Counted from the first letter of the stretch, positions 50,090-58,897 are shown. The stretch: 64,000 bases of DNA from Ornithoclostridium sp944380285 (GCA_963931165.1 OZ006985.1:1-64000), one strand, 5' to 3'. Numbers and translations are program-made. The notes: generated by a model from the sequence alone, not told the origin.

Positions 50090-51145
50090 ATGAAATATCT
50101 CGTTTCGGATTCTCCGCACATCAGAGGCAAACGCACGACGCGCGGCATAATGCTGGACGTGCTGATCGCATTGCTGCCTGCGACGGTCGTCGGATGCATC
50201 TACTTCGGCGGAGCGGCGGTGGCGTCGATCGCGATCTCGGTCGTCTCGGCAGTCGCCGCGGAAGTCGTGTTCAGGTTGATAAAACGCGAAAATATCAAAG
50301 ACATATTGCTCAATTTTGACTTGACAAGCGTGGTCACCGGTCTGCTTTTGGCGTTGACCCTCCCCTCGCAGGCGCCGTGGTATGTCCCCATGCTGTCGTC
50401 GATCTTTGCGATCGTCGTCGTCAAGATGCTGTTCGGCGGCACGGGCAAAAACTTGGTCAACCCCGCGATCACCGGGCGTGTGTTCGCGTTCATCGCGTTC
50501 CAATCGGTGATGGTCTCGGGCTGGCTCGCCCCGTCCATCGGCGCGATCTCCCCCGTCGCCGCTTCGGGCGCGTCGGGCAGCGTGTCGACGGGCGCGACCC
50601 AATTGACGTCCATGCTGGGCGGCAACGGTCTGACCGTGTCCGACCTCGATCTCTTCCTCGGCACAGGCGTAGCCGGCTGCATAGGCGAGACGTGCAAGCT
50701 CGCGCTGCTCATCGGCGGCATATATCTGGTCGTCCGCCGCGTCATCAAGTGGGAATATCCCGTCATCTACATCGTCGTCACCGGGCTGGTCGCGTGTGCG
50801 ATCGGCAAGGATATCGGGCTGTTCGTGCCGTCGATCTTGTCGGGCGGGCTCTTCCTCGGCGCGATCTTCATGGCGACAGATTACGTCACCTCGCCGCATA
50901 CGCGCGTCGGCAATTGGATCTATATGGCTCTGCTCGGCGTCGTCACCGCGGCGCTCCGCGCGGCGACCAAGATCGAGGTCGTCTCGTTCGCGATCCTGTT
51001 GATGAACCTCTTGGTGCCGATGTTCAACGCCTACATCCGTCCGAGAGTTTTCGGCGCGCCGTCCTTTGTCAAAAAGCTCAAGGTCAAGCTCGCCGAAGCG
51101 CGCGAAAAGCGCGCGCAAAAAACGGATAAGGAGGACGCGCAATGA
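50090..51145 (+). CDS. rnfD: Rnf complex subunit RnfD
   Basis: 351 residues, about nine membrane helices. GGTGKNLVNPAITGRVF is the family hallmark. SVSTGATQLTS carries the Thr that receives covalent FMN through a phosphoester bond (S(T)GAT motif). MATDYVTSPHT is also typical. Transfers electrons across the membrane and takes part in ion pumping. GAGGTGAAT precedes ATG 50090. Overlaps rnfG by ATGA. Confidence 0.94.
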   Translation: MKYLVSDSPHIRGKRTTRGIMLDVLIALLPATVVGCIYFGGAAVASIAISVVSAVAAEVVFRLIKRENIKDILLNFDLTSVVTGLLLALTLPSQAPWYVPMLSSIFAIVVVKMLFGGTGKNLVNPAITGRVFAFIAFQSVMVSGWLAPSIGAISPVAASGASGSVSTGATQLTSMLGGNGLTVSDLDLFLGTGVAGCIGETCKLALLIGGIYLVVRRVIKWEYPVIYIVVTGLVACAIGKDIGLFVPSILSGGLFLGAIFMATDYVTSPHTRVGNWIYMALLGVVTAALRAATKIEVVSFAILLMNLLVPMFNAYIRPRVFGAPSFVKKLKVKLAEAREKRAQKTDKEDAQ

Positions 51146-51735
51146 CAGTCAGACAATTCCTCAAAAGCGAGGCTTTCAAGTGCATCGTCGTGCTGCTTGC
51201 GATCGCTCTGGTCGCCGGCGGTCTCCTCGCGATCCTCAACGACCTGCTCGCCGTGAGCGCCGAAGAGCGCACCATGCGCGCGATCGAGAGCGTCTACGGT
51301 CAGCAGATGGAGTATGAGACGCTCGAATACGACGCCGCCGATCTGACCAACGAATACGGCTCGATCGATCAGGCGTACCTGCTCGAAAACGGTGCGTATA
51401 TGCTGCGCAGCACCGGCGGAGACGGCTACAAAAACGGCACGGTCACGATGTGGGTCATCCTCTCCCCCGCGGGCGACGGCTCGCTCGGCATCTACAAGGT
51501 CGTCATGCAGGAATACGCCAAGCAGACTTTGATGGCGCAATTCGGCGAATCGTTTTATGCGGTCTACACCGCGCACAACTCCGAGCTTGCGGACGGCGAG
51601 ATCTGGTTCTCCGTCGACGCGAGCGGCATCCAAAACACGCAAGCCGGCGCGACGATGTCTTCGCGCGCCATCAACAATGCGGTCAATTGCGCGCTGTACT
51701 TTGCGCGCAACGTGCTGCAAGGAGGTGAAGCATGA
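51142..51735 (+). CDS. rnfG: Rnf complex subunit RnfG
   Basis: 197 residues. One N-terminal membrane helix (about 13-33) and an extracytoplasmic FMN-binding domain. QAGATMSSRAINNAV gives the Thr for covalent FMN attachment. Works with RnfD in electron transfer on the outer side. Overlaps both neighbours by 4 bases. Confidence 0.92.
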   Translation: MTVRQFLKSEAFKCIVVLLAIALVAGGLLAILNDLLAVSAEERTMRAIESVYGQQMEYETLEYDAADLTNEYGSIDQAYLLENGAYMLRSTGGDGYKNGTVTMWVILSPAGDGSLGIYKVVMQEYAKQTLMAQFGESFYAVYTAHNSELADGEIWFSVDASGIQNTQAGATMSSRAINNAVNCALYFARNVLQGGEA

Positions 51736-52505
51736 CCGGTCAAAGATTCAAGCAAATTTCGCTGGACGGACTGCTTCGCAACAACCCCACTTTCCGCCTC
51801 GTGCTGGGCACCTGCCCCACGCTCGCGCTGTCGACCGCCGCGTTCAACGGCATAGGCATGGGACTTGCGGTCACGTTCATATTGATCTGCTCCAACGTGC
51901 TGATCTCGCTGCTGCGCAAGGCGATCCCCAACGCGGTGCGCATCCCGGCGTTCGTCATCATCATCGCGACCTTCGTCACGATCGTCCGAATGGTGCTGGA
52001 CAAGTTCATACCGTCGCTTTATGAGTCGATGGGCGTCTATCTGCCGCTGATCGTCGTCAATTGCATCATCTTGGGCAGGGCGGAATCGTTCGCGAGCAAG
52101 AACAAGGTGCTCGACTCGGCGCTGGACGGTCTGTTTACGGGACTGGGGTTCACCTGCGCGCTCACCCTCCTCGGCATTATCCGCGAGGTGCTGGGCAGCG
52201 GCGCGATCTTCGGCTATCAGCTTTGGGACTTCCGCATCGGGTTCTTCTCGTCGTCGGCGGGCGCGTTCTTCGTCTACGGCATGAGCATAGCGCTGTTCAA
52301 CCACATCTACTCCAAGATCGAGAACAAGCTGCGCAGCAAGAACTTCGAAGCGCGCATCATGCAAAAACCGGATATCGGCGAGCCCGAAAACGAACTTGCC
52401 GACCAAGCGGAAGAGGCGCAAAACGCCGCGCTCCAAACCGCGCCCGATCAAAACGCGCCCACCGCCGCCGCGAACGCCGGACATGACAACGGAGGTGAAG
52501 CATAA
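51732..52505 (+). CDS. rnfE: Rnf complex subunit RnfE
   Basis: 257 residues. Six membrane helices of the RnfA/RnfE family with NNPTFRLVLGTCPTLALS, VNCIILGRAESFAS and the Gly-Leu-Gly motif GLGFTCALTLLG. RnfE and RnfA pack as an antiparallel pair around a shared iron centre. The last ~50 residues (PDIGEPENELADQAEEA...) are an acidic, Ala/Asn-rich tail not typical of the family. The AATG junction overlaps rnfA by one base. Confidence 0.93.
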   Translation: MTGQRFKQISLDGLLRNNPTFRLVLGTCPTLALSTAAFNGIGMGLAVTFILICSNVLISLLRKAIPNAVRIPAFVIIIATFVTIVRMVLDKFIPSLYESMGVYLPLIVVNCIILGRAESFASKNKVLDSALDGLFTGLGFTCALTLLGIIREVLGSGAIFGYQLWDFRIGFFSSSAGAFFVYGMSIALFNHIYSKIENKLRSKNFEARIMQKPDIGEPENELADQAEEAQNAALQTAPDQNAPTAAANAGHDNGGEA

Positions 52506-53110
52506 TGGGTACTTTCTTTTCGATAATCGTGATGGCGGTGCTCGTCAACAACTTCGTCGTCGTGCAATTCCTCGGCATCTGCCCCTTCCTCGGCGTGTCC
52601 AAAAAGACGAGCAGCGCGCTGGGTATGGGCGTAGCGGTCACGCTGGTCATGACGATAACGTGTTTGATCACCTATCCGCTGTACGAATATATCCTCGTGC
52701 CGCTGGGACTTGAATATCTCGAGATCATCGTGTTCATCTTCGTCATTGCGGCGCTGGTGCAGATGATCGAACGCGCGATCCGCAAATTCTCGCCGCCGCT
52801 CTACCGCGCGATGGGCATCTACCTGCCGCTGATCACCACCAATTGCGCGGTGCTCGGCGTCGCGGAGCTGGTCATCGACAAGGCGCAGATGATGAGCCTC
52901 TTGGGCATCACGAGCATGAACGTCGGTGTCGCGGTGCTGTACGGTCTGTTCGCCGGAGTCGGCTTCACCGTCTCCATAGTCATCATGAGCGGTCTGCGCG
53001 AAAAGATAGACCGTCTCAAACTGCCCAAGGCGCTCAAAGGCTTCCCGATCACCATGCTCGCAGCGTGCTTTATGGCGATGGGCTTTTATGTGTTCAACAT
53101 GATAGGCTGA
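52505..53110 (+). CDS. rnfA: Rnf complex subunit RnfA
   Basis: 201 residues. Six membrane helices with VNNFVVVQFLGICPFLGVSK and TTNCAVLGVAELV, whose Cys residues help hold the RnfA/E iron cluster. Its TAATG overlap with RnfE implies fixed coupling and equal production. Confidence 0.94.
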   Translation: MGTFFSIIVMAVLVNNFVVVQFLGICPFLGVSKKTSSALGMGVAVTLVMTITCLITYPLYEYILVPLGLEYLEIIVFIFVIAALVQMIERAIRKFSPPLYRAMGIYLPLITTNCAVLGVAELVIDKAQMMSLLGITSMNVGVAVLYGLFAGVGFTVSIVIMSGLREKIDRLKLPKALKGFPITMLAACFMAMGFYVFNMIG

Positions 53111-53118
53111 GGTGAAAT

Positions 53119-53934
53119 ATGCAAATGATCGTTTGTGCTTCCGTTCAATGGGACAAGGTCGGGCTGGTGCTGGGCATCATCGCCGCGCTCGCGGTGCTGT
53201 TCGCCGTGCTCATCCTGATCGTCACCAAAGTGTGCCATATCAAAGAGGACGAAAAGGTCGTCAAGATCCTCGAACACCTCGCCGGCGCAAATTGCGGCGG
53301 CTGCGGCCATACCGGCTGCGAGGGCTTCGCGCAATGCCTCGCCTGCGGCAAAGCCACGCTGGACGACTGCAAGGTCACCTCGGATGAGGAAAAGAAGGAG
53401 ATCGCCAAGTTGATCGGCATCGAGTTCTCCGCCGCCGAACCGACCGTCGCCGTCGCGATGTGCTCGGGCGGCGTCAACGCCGAGGACAGATACATGTACG
53501 TCGGCAACGACGGCTGCGCCTACCTCAACCAATACCTGGGCGGCGTCAAGCTGTGCAAGACCGCTTGCCTGGGCGGAGGGAGCTGCGCCGAGGTCTGCCC
53601 CGTCGACGCGATCAAGATCAAGGACGGCGTCGCCGTCATAGACAAGACGGTGTGCATCTCGTGCGGCGCGTGCATGCGCGTCTGCCCTCGCGGCGTCATC
53701 GAGCGCGTCCCGGCAAAGGCGAAGGTCTATTGCGCCTGCTCGACCAATTGCAAGGGCAAGGAGACGATGGCGTTCTGCAAACAGGGCTGCATAGGCTGCG
53801 GACTGTGCGCGCGCACCTGCCCCAGCGGCGCGATCACGATGAAGGACAACCTGCCGGTGTTCGACTACTCCAAATGCACCGGCTGCATGAAGTGCCTGGA
53901 AAAGTGCCCGCGTCACGTCATCAAGACGATGTGA
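53119..53934 (+). CDS. rnfB: Rnf complex subunit RnfB
   Basis: 271 residues. One N-terminal helix (about 13-36), then the Fes domain ANCGGCGHTGCEGFAQCLAC and four ferredoxin-like motifs: CKTACLGGGSCAEVCPVDA, CISCGACMRVCPRGV, CIGCGLCARTCPSGA, CTGCMKCLEKCPRHV. Takes electrons from reduced ferredoxin at the start of the chain. Start at 53119 with GAGGTGAAA. An alternative ATG is at 53125. Last rnf gene, followed by a terminator. Confidence 0.94.
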   Translation: MQMIVCASVQWDKVGLVLGIIAALAVLFAVLILIVTKVCHIKEDEKVVKILEHLAGANCGGCGHTGCEGFAQCLACGKATLDDCKVTSDEEKKEIAKLIGIEFSAAEPTVAVAMCSGGVNAEDRYMYVGNDGCAYLNQYLGGVKLCKTACLGGGSCAEVCPVDAIKIKDGVAVIDKTVCISCGACMRVCPRGVIERVPAKAKVYCACSTNCKGKETMAFCKQGCIGCGLCARTCPSGAITMKDNLPVFDYSKCTGCMKCLEKCPRHVIKTM

Positions 53935-53946
53935 AAATTAATAATG

Positions 53947-53975
53947 GCGGCGCGCCGACGGCGCGCCGCGTTTTT
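53947..53975 (+). terminator. Terminator of the Rnf operon
   Basis: GCGGCGCGCCG..CGGCGCGCCGC followed by GTTTTTATT. Confidence 0.8.
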
Positions 53976-53984
53976 ATTCTCTGT

Positions 53985-55181
53985 TCACTCCTCTCCTGTG
54001 AGCCAATCGGCAATGTCGATCACCCTTATCCCCTCGTATTGTGTCTCGGGGTGTTTTGTCCTTGCGACGATCAGCTTGGGATAGGCGTCGGGGACAGACA
54101 AAAGCGCGTCGCATTCCCTCTTCAACGTCTCGGGACGAGAAATGTCGTCGCTCACTTGAATATAGGTCTTCATCCCGTCTTTGATCGCGACAAAGTCGAT
54201 CTCGCGCTCGCCCATCTGCCCGACATAGACCTCGTAGCCCCTGCGCAACAACTCGATCGCGACGATGTTTTCGTACAGTCTGCCCCAATCGGCGTGCTTG
54301 GTGCCGAGAACGGCATAGCGGAATGACACGTCGGCGAGATAGTACTTTTTGTCGCTCTCCAAATATCTCTTGCCCTTGACATCGAATCTCTTGATCGGAT
54401 AGAACAAAAAGCTGCGGCACAGATAGTCGACATAGGCGCCGCAAGTCTTGTCGTTGGTCTTGTACGCTCTCGAGGTCAGCGCGCCGGAGATCTTGCGCAC
54501 CGACGTCCTGCCGCCGATGTTGTCCATCAAAAAGTCGACGATCATGTTCAAAAGATCTTCGTTTTCTATCTTGTACTTGACGACGATGTCCTTGACGACC
54601 GTCGCGCGAACGATGCCCTGCAAATATCTGCGAGCGTCGGCGGCGTTGCGGTAGAGATAGGAACCGGACATGCCGCCCCTCTCGACATATTCGTCGAACG
54701 CCGCATTGACGTCGCTTGCCGGATAATACGCCAAATATTCCTTGAACGAAAAGGGGAAAACGGGGATCTCAAACACCCTGCCGCCGAACAACGTCGCTAG
54801 ATCGCTCGAGAGCAAAAAGGCGTTGGAACCGGTCAGATAGATGTCAAACCTCTCCTCTTCATGCAAACTGTTGATCGCCGTCTCGAAACCGTCGCACATC
54901 TGCACCTCGTCGATCATCAAAAAATTGACCGCGCCTTCGCTGTAATGCTCGTCGACGTAGGCATAGAGCGCATCGCCCGTCTTGAGCGCTTGGAATTTTT
55001 TGAGCCCGAGATCGACGCGAATGATGTTGGCGTCTTGGACGCTTCCCGACAAATATTCGCAAAACGCGTCGAGCAATTTGGATTTGCCGGCTCGACGCAC
55101 GCCCGTGATGACCTTGATGTCCGGGGTGCCGACCACATCCTTGAGCTTGTTCAAATACAGTTCGCGTTGAATTATTTTCAT
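53985..55181 (-). CDS. AAA ATPase with DUF4143 domain
   Basis: 398 residues. Walker A ITGVRRAGKSKLL (about 25-36), Walker B NFLMIDEVQMCDG, sensor LTGSNAFLLS and arginine region GGRVFEIPVFPFSFKEYL. The C-terminal DUF4143 has a PD-(D/E)xK-like nuclease fold with GEREIDFVAIKDGMKTYIQV (Glu, Asp, Lys-like positions). The family occurs in many copies in anaerobes and its role is unsettled. Own promoter with inverted repeats just upstream. Transcribed towards the rnf operon. Confidence 0.88.
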   Translation of the reverse strand: MKIIQRELYLNKLKDVVGTPDIKVITGVRRAGKSKLLDAFCEYLSGSVQDANIIRVDLGLKKFQALKTGDALYAYVDEHYSEGAVNFLMIDEVQMCDGFETAINSLHEEERFDIYLTGSNAFLLSSDLATLFGGRVFEIPVFPFSFKEYLAYYPASDVNAAFDEYVERGGMSGSYLYRNAADARRYLQGIVRATVVKDIVVKYKIENEDLLNMIVDFLMDNIGGRTSVRKISGALTSRAYKTNDKTCGAYVDYLCRSFLFYPIKRFDVKGKRYLESDKKYYLADVSFRYAVLGTKHADWGRLYENIVAIELLRRGYEVYVGQMGEREIDFVAIKDGMKTYIQVSDDISRPETLKRECDALLSVPDAYPKLIVARTKHPETQYEGIRVIDIADWLTGEE

Positions 55182-55197
55182 ATCATACCTCGTCTCA

Positions 55198-55245
55198 AGT
55201 ATAGCTCATTTCGCAAATTTTGTCAAATACGATTTTTGCGAAATG
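55198..55245 (-). promoter_or_regulatory. Promoter with inverted-repeat operator for the DUF4143 gene
   Basis: Minus strand TTGACA (55226-55221), 17 bp, TATACT (55203-55198). CATTTCGCAAA (55207-55217) and TTTGCGAAATG (55235-55245) are perfect inverted 11-mers across the promoter. Confidence 0.6.
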
Positions 55246-55328
55246 ACAATTTTTTTGTTGGAATTGGCGAAAAAGCCTTATGTTACTTGATGTTTTTGAC
55301 GGCAATGATGACAATGCGCGAAAAGTCG

Positions 55329-55363
55329 TTTCGCAAAAATCGAAATTTTTCGTTTTTGCGAAA
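55329..55363. repeat. Second pair of the same inverted repeat
   Basis: TTTCGCAAAAA (55329-55339) and TTTTTGCGAAA (55353-55363). The remaining sequence between 55246 and 55402 has no gene. Confidence 0.5.
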
Positions 55364-55402
55364 TGAAAATACGTCCGAAAGCGCTCTCCCTCCTCCGCAA
55401 TG

Positions 55403-55424
55403 AAAAGGCGCCCCAAAGGGCGCC
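55403..55424 (-). terminator. Terminator of the tandem membrane-protein operon
   Basis: GGCGCCC TTTG GGGCGCC then TTTT on the minus strand. Confidence 0.65.
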
Positions 55425-55457
55425 GATCGTTTGAGATGTAAACCTATCCGCGCAAGC

Positions 55458-56282
55458 TCACTGCGATCCGCCCGACTTTTTCGCCTTGCGTTTTGCGACG
55501 GCCTTCTTGACCCAAGGAATGATGCCGAGGTCGTCGTTTGTCGGAAGCGTCGTTCCCCTTTCGGCGGCGAGCCGCTCCGCCTTGTCGAACATCTTGTTGT
55601 TGAGCCACAGGAACAGCAACATCACCGCGACCACGAGGACGGCGACGCCTATCGACGTCACGACCTGTATCGCCGGCGTCAAATTCTCTTCGCCGATGAC
55701 ATAGCCGATGATCGTGCCCTTGATGATCTTGATGATGACGATCTTTTCGACGTCGATGAAGTCGGGATAGATGTAGTGGTAGTAGACCAGCAGCGAAAAG
55801 CCGACGATCGCGACCGTGCCGACGATCGGCACCCATATGTCGCGGTAGCTGTGACGCTGTACGTCAAACATCAACAGCAAGCCCACAAAGAACAGCAATT
55901 CGTGCTGTATGACCGCCATCACGACGTAGTAGGTCGACGACATCTCGGTGACCATGCTGTCAGGGGAAAGTATCGTCGCGATCAGGTAGCCTATGCCGCC
56001 CGCCGAGCCGCAAAACGCAGCGAAAAAGCGCATCTTCTTGACCCCGGTGAGCATCGTCGCGCCGATGATGAAGTAGGAAATGTGCGAAAATTCGACCGGG
56101 TATTCGGGATGACCTATCGCGCGATAGTAGCTGAATTCGCACGTCTTGTAGAGGATCAACACCGTGCCGACGCACATCGCGACGATGTAGGACGCGCGCA
56201 GATGCCTATGCAGCCATACGACCAAAGCGACAAGCCCGACGGCGATTGCCGCAACCAAAACCGAAAACCACCAATATTGCAT
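55458..56282 (-). CDS. Hypothetical seven-helix membrane protein, paralogue 1
   Basis: 274 residues with about seven membrane helices. It aligns throughout with the neighbour at 56282..57106. Shared motifs are EFSYYRAIGHPEYPVEFSH, SPDSMVTEMSSTYYVVMAVI, QHELLFFVGLLLMFDVQR, LVYYHYIYPDF and IGYVIGEENLTPAI. The tail is basic (KRKAKKS). ATG 56282 overlaps the upstream TGA by one base. No family name known to me. The conserved His/Glu/Tyr within helices hint at a binding site. Confidence 0.75.
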   Translation of the reverse strand: MQYWWFSVLVAAIAVGLVALVVWLHRHLRASYIVAMCVGTVLILYKTCEFSYYRAIGHPEYPVEFSHISYFIIGATMLTGVKKMRFFAAFCGSAGGIGYLIATILSPDSMVTEMSSTYYVVMAVIQHELLFFVGLLLMFDVQRHSYRDIWVPIVGTVAIVGFSLLVYYHYIYPDFIDVEKIVIIKIIKGTIIGYVIGEENLTPAIQVVTSIGVAVLVVAVMLLFLWLNNKMFDKAERLAAERGTTLPTNDDLGIIPWVKKAVAKRKAKKSGGSQ

Positions 56283-57106
56283 CAATTTTCTCCTTTTGTC
56301 TCTTTGACGGCCTTACGCTTTGCCCAAAGTTTTTTGAACAGATAGATGAGCCCGTAATCGAACGCGGGCATCGTCTCGCCCAATTGCGCCATGCGCTTTT
56401 CTTTGCGGTCGAAAACCTTGTTGTTGAGCCAGCACAACAAGAACATGCACCCGACGACGAGCAAGATCACCGCGACCGATGTCACCGCCTGTATCGCCGG
56501 CGTGAGGTTCTCTTCCCCTATCACAAAGCCGATCACCGTGCCCATGACGATCTTGACGATGACGATCTTTTCGACGTTGAGATAGTCGGGATAGATGTAG
56601 TGATAGTAGACCAAAAGCGAGTAGCCGATGAACAGCAGCGAGCCGACGACCGGGATCCAAAGGTCGCGGTAGCGATACCTCTCGACGTTGAACATCATCG
56701 TCAAGCCGAGGAAGAGCAACAGCTCGTGCTGAATGACCGCGAACACGACATAGTAGGTCGACGACATCGTCGTCACCATGCTGTCGGGCGAGATCGAGCC
56801 GGCGATTATGTAGCCGAGCGCGCCCGTCAAACTCGAAAACGCTGCCAAAAAGCGCGTCTTTTTGAAGCCCGTCGCCATCGTCACGCCCATCATGAAATAG
56901 GCGAATTGCGAATATTCGACCGGATATTCGGGATAGCCTATGATGCGATAGTAGATGAACTCAACGCTCTTGTAAGTCAAGAAAACGCAAGACAGGGTCA
57001 TCGAAATGATGTACGAAAGTTTGGGACGCTTGCTCAGCTTGATCGCCAAGACGGTCAGCACGACCGCAAGCACCAAAAGTATGACCGCATACCACCAATA
57101 TTTCAT
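56282..57106 (-). CDS. Hypothetical seven-helix membrane protein, paralogue 2
   Basis: 274 residues, same length and topology as paralogue 1 and roughly half identical. EFIYYRIIGYPEYPVEYSQ, SPDSMVTTMSSTYYVVFAVI, QHELLLFLGLTMMF, LVYYHYIYPDYLNVEKIVIV and IGFVIGEENLTPAI are near-copies. The ATG at 57106 follows AAGGGGAGAAA. The two probably arose by tandem duplication and may form a heterodimer. No clear -10 is seen in the 81-base gap upstream. Confidence 0.75.
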   Translation of the reverse strand: MKYWWYAVILLVLAVVLTVLAIKLSKRPKLSYIISMTLSCVFLTYKSVEFIYYRIIGYPEYPVEYSQFAYFMMGVTMATGFKKTRFLAAFSSLTGALGYIIAGSISPDSMVTTMSSTYYVVFAVIQHELLLFLGLTMMFNVERYRYRDLWIPVVGSLLFIGYSLLVYYHYIYPDYLNVEKIVIVKIVMGTVIGFVIGEENLTPAIQAVTSVAVILLVVGCMFLLCWLNNKVFDRKEKRMAQLGETMPAFDYGLIYLFKKLWAKRKAVKETKGEN

Positions 57107-57187
57107 TTTCTCCCCTTTCGCCCGGTAGCACTGCGCGCTAGGGCGACTTTTGATGTCAATGTTTTGAGCGACGGACGAGACCTCGCG

Positions 57188-57628
57188 TCATATCCTCAAT
57201 TTGAAGACCGCCTTTTTGACACTGCCGCACTTGCCGTCCGAGATACTCGGCGCATGCCCCTCTCCCGGCAAAAACAGCGCCCAACCGCGCTCCCTCATCG
57301 GCAGCAGAGCGAGCGGCGCGGATGAGATCGCGATGTCCCTGCCCTCGTCGTACGGCTCGACCTCGCGCGCGTTCGCCGCGTCGGGCACGCCCATAAATTC
57401 GCTGCCCGACAAGATGTATTGCAAGTCCGCCCACTTGCGGTGCGTCTCGAACGTCGCGCCCTCGGCGGAACGCGGCGAATAGGTCATCACGTTGACGTAA
57501 AGCCCGTCCTCGATGTCGTACCTGCCGTCCGAAGTGTCGGCATCCATCGCCGCCGCCCTCGCCAAACACAGCGCTATGCGCCTGTCTGCGTCCGAATATG
57601 CTTTGCCCTTGCCGTCGCAATAGATCAT
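57188..57628 (-). CDS. YhcH/YjgK/YiaL family protein
   Basis: 146 residues. Family features: DGLYVNVMTYSPRSAEGATF, ETHRKWADLQYILSGSEFMG (metal-binding Glu/His) and the C-terminal LFLPGEGHAPS followed by VKKAVFKLR. DUF386 cupin-like fold, often in sugar-acid or sialic acid catabolism loci. The start at 57628 follows AAGGAGG. Confidence 0.9.
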   Translation of the reverse strand: MIYCDGKGKAYSDADRRIALCLARAAAMDADTSDGRYDIEDGLYVNVMTYSPRSAEGATFETHRKWADLQYILSGSEFMGVPDAANAREVEPYDEGRDIAISSAPLALLPMRERGWALFLPGEGHAPSISDGKCGSVKKAVFKLRI

Positions 57629-57644
57629 AACTGCCTCCTTGACT

Positions 57645-57672
57645 ATTATAGCAAAACGGCGCAAATATGCAA
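57645..57672 (-). promoter_or_regulatory. Promoter of YhcH-family gene
   Basis: Minus strand TTGCAT (57672-57667), 16 bp, TATAAT (57650-57645). Confidence 0.6.
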
Positions 57673-57750
57673 AGCGTTCGAAGATATTTCGCACCGACGT
57701 ATGCATTTGTGTATCATCGCCGATCGGGGCGCATATCCGCCGCAAGAGGG

Positions 57751-57779
57751 TTGACGAGACGTCCAAAGTCATTTATAAT
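57751..57779 (+). promoter_or_regulatory. Promoter of membrane protein at 57804
   Basis: TTGACG (57751-57756), 17 bp, TATAAT (57774-57779). Confidence 0.7.
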
Positions 57780-57803
57780 TAAATTTGCCAAGGAGGAACC
57801 GAC

Positions 57804-58343
57804 ATGCAAAAGGAAACTCGCAAAAAACTCATTCAAGCCGTGATGATCGTCGTCGCGGCGGGACTCAACATTTGGGGCATTCTCTCGCTGTTGCAGACGC
57901 TCGGCACCGACGTCGGGCTCAAATACTTCGAAGCGTTCCCCAACCTCGTGCTCAACTATGTCGTCGTCATCGCGACGATGGCGTGCGGCATAATGCTGAT
58001 GTCCGCCGCCGCAGGCACGTTCAAGGGCAAGGTCAAAAACGTCTTTTCCATCGCCGTCTGCGCATACAGCACGGTGATGACGGTGCCGCTGCTCCTCGCG
58101 TTCATACTCATGATCCCCGTCGCAGCAGGCGCGTCGATGCCCGAATTCCTCGACAGCATGGTCGGCGACATCGTGATCGCGTTCCAGATCTTCCTCGGCG
58201 AAGGCGGCGTGCAATACCTCATCTATTGCCTCGGCATCTTGATGAGCATTGTCTTCCTCGCCGTGCCGATCTTGTCCACCTATTGCACCGTCAAAGAGAT
58301 CGACATCCTGAAAGTGCTGAAAGGGAAAAAGAAAGCAGAATAA
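57804..58343 (+). CDS. Hypothetical four-helix membrane protein
   Basis: 179 residues with helices at about 10-30, 48-68, 80-103 and 135-160 and a basic tail (LKGKKKAE). No family recognised. CAAGGAGGA precedes ATG 57804. The stop codon is the first three bases of a 21-bp tandem repeat. Confidence 0.75.
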   Translation: MQKETRKKLIQAVMIVVAAGLNIWGILSLLQTLGTDVGLKYFEAFPNLVLNYVVVIATMACGIMLMSAAAGTFKGKVKNVFSIAVCAYSTVMTVPLLLAFILMIPVAAGASMPEFLDSMVGDIVIAFQIFLGEGGVQYLIYCLGILMSIVFLAVPILSTYCTVKEIDILKVLKGKKKAE

Positions 58344-58395
58344 TGCTCAATGCACAATGCATAATGCTCAATGCGAAATGCATAATGCTCAATGA
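58341..58395. repeat. 21-bp tandem repeat, 2.6 copies
   Basis: Units TAATGCTCAATGCACAATGC(A) and TAATGCTCAATGCGAAATGC(A), then a partial TAATGCTCAATGA. The first TAA is the stop of the preceding gene. Confidence 0.7.
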
Positions 58396-58403
58396 TCGAT
58401 CAA

Positions 58404-58434
58404 AAGCGCGCCGTCACGGTGCGCTTCCTTTTTT
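58404..58434 (+). terminator. Terminator
   Basis: AAGCGCGCCG TCA CGGTGCGCTT followed by CCTTTTTT. From 58435 to 58595 a fragment (TTCCGC.CTCGCTTTGCGG) resembles 47218. Otherwise nothing is seen. Confidence 0.65.
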
Positions 58435-58595
58435 GATTCCGCTCTCGCTTTGCGGTGCGACACTTCACGTCGCTATATTGCATAATTAAAGCTTGAAAAA
58501 GTTAAATTTGTCAGATAGAACCAAGTAGTTAAAGTAGGCAACTCCATATCCAAACCCTCTCCTCGAATTGACCGCGGAGAGTGGCGTAGATTTGC

Positions 58596-58897
58596 GGCCT
58601 CGTGGAGGCAGCATAGTTGGATATCGATGCTTTATCCGCATTAAAAAGTCAAAACGCAAAGTTGCTTTTTATTGATAAGGTTACGTTTTGCGTCGCGCGG
58701 AACCGCGTTTCCCGCGCGACTCAATCATGCGGCTGTCAAATGACCGCGCTCTTTGACAGCCGCCCCTTGCAGGGGCGTGAGCGGAGCGAACAAGTCCCCT
58801 GTCGGAGGGGGAGTATTGAGGGGGAACCAAAGTGCCGCTTGTATGAAAAAGGCGCGCCTTTCGGTGCGCCTTTGATTCAAGCGATAAGCACTTTGGT
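58596..58897 (+). repeat. Structured repeat E1
   Basis: Starts GGCCTCGTGGAGGCAGCAT. Hairpins in order: GTCGCGCGG/CCGCGCGAC with loop AACCGCGTTT (58692-58720), GGCTGTCAAA/TTTGACAGCC with loop TGACCGCGCTC (58731-58761), CAGGGG/CCCCTG around GTGAGCGGAGCGAAC, the G-tract GGGGGAGTATTGAGGGGG, and a long stem CCAAAGTGC/GCACTTTGG (58827-58896). Small ORFs in it are not genes. Confidence 0.65.
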
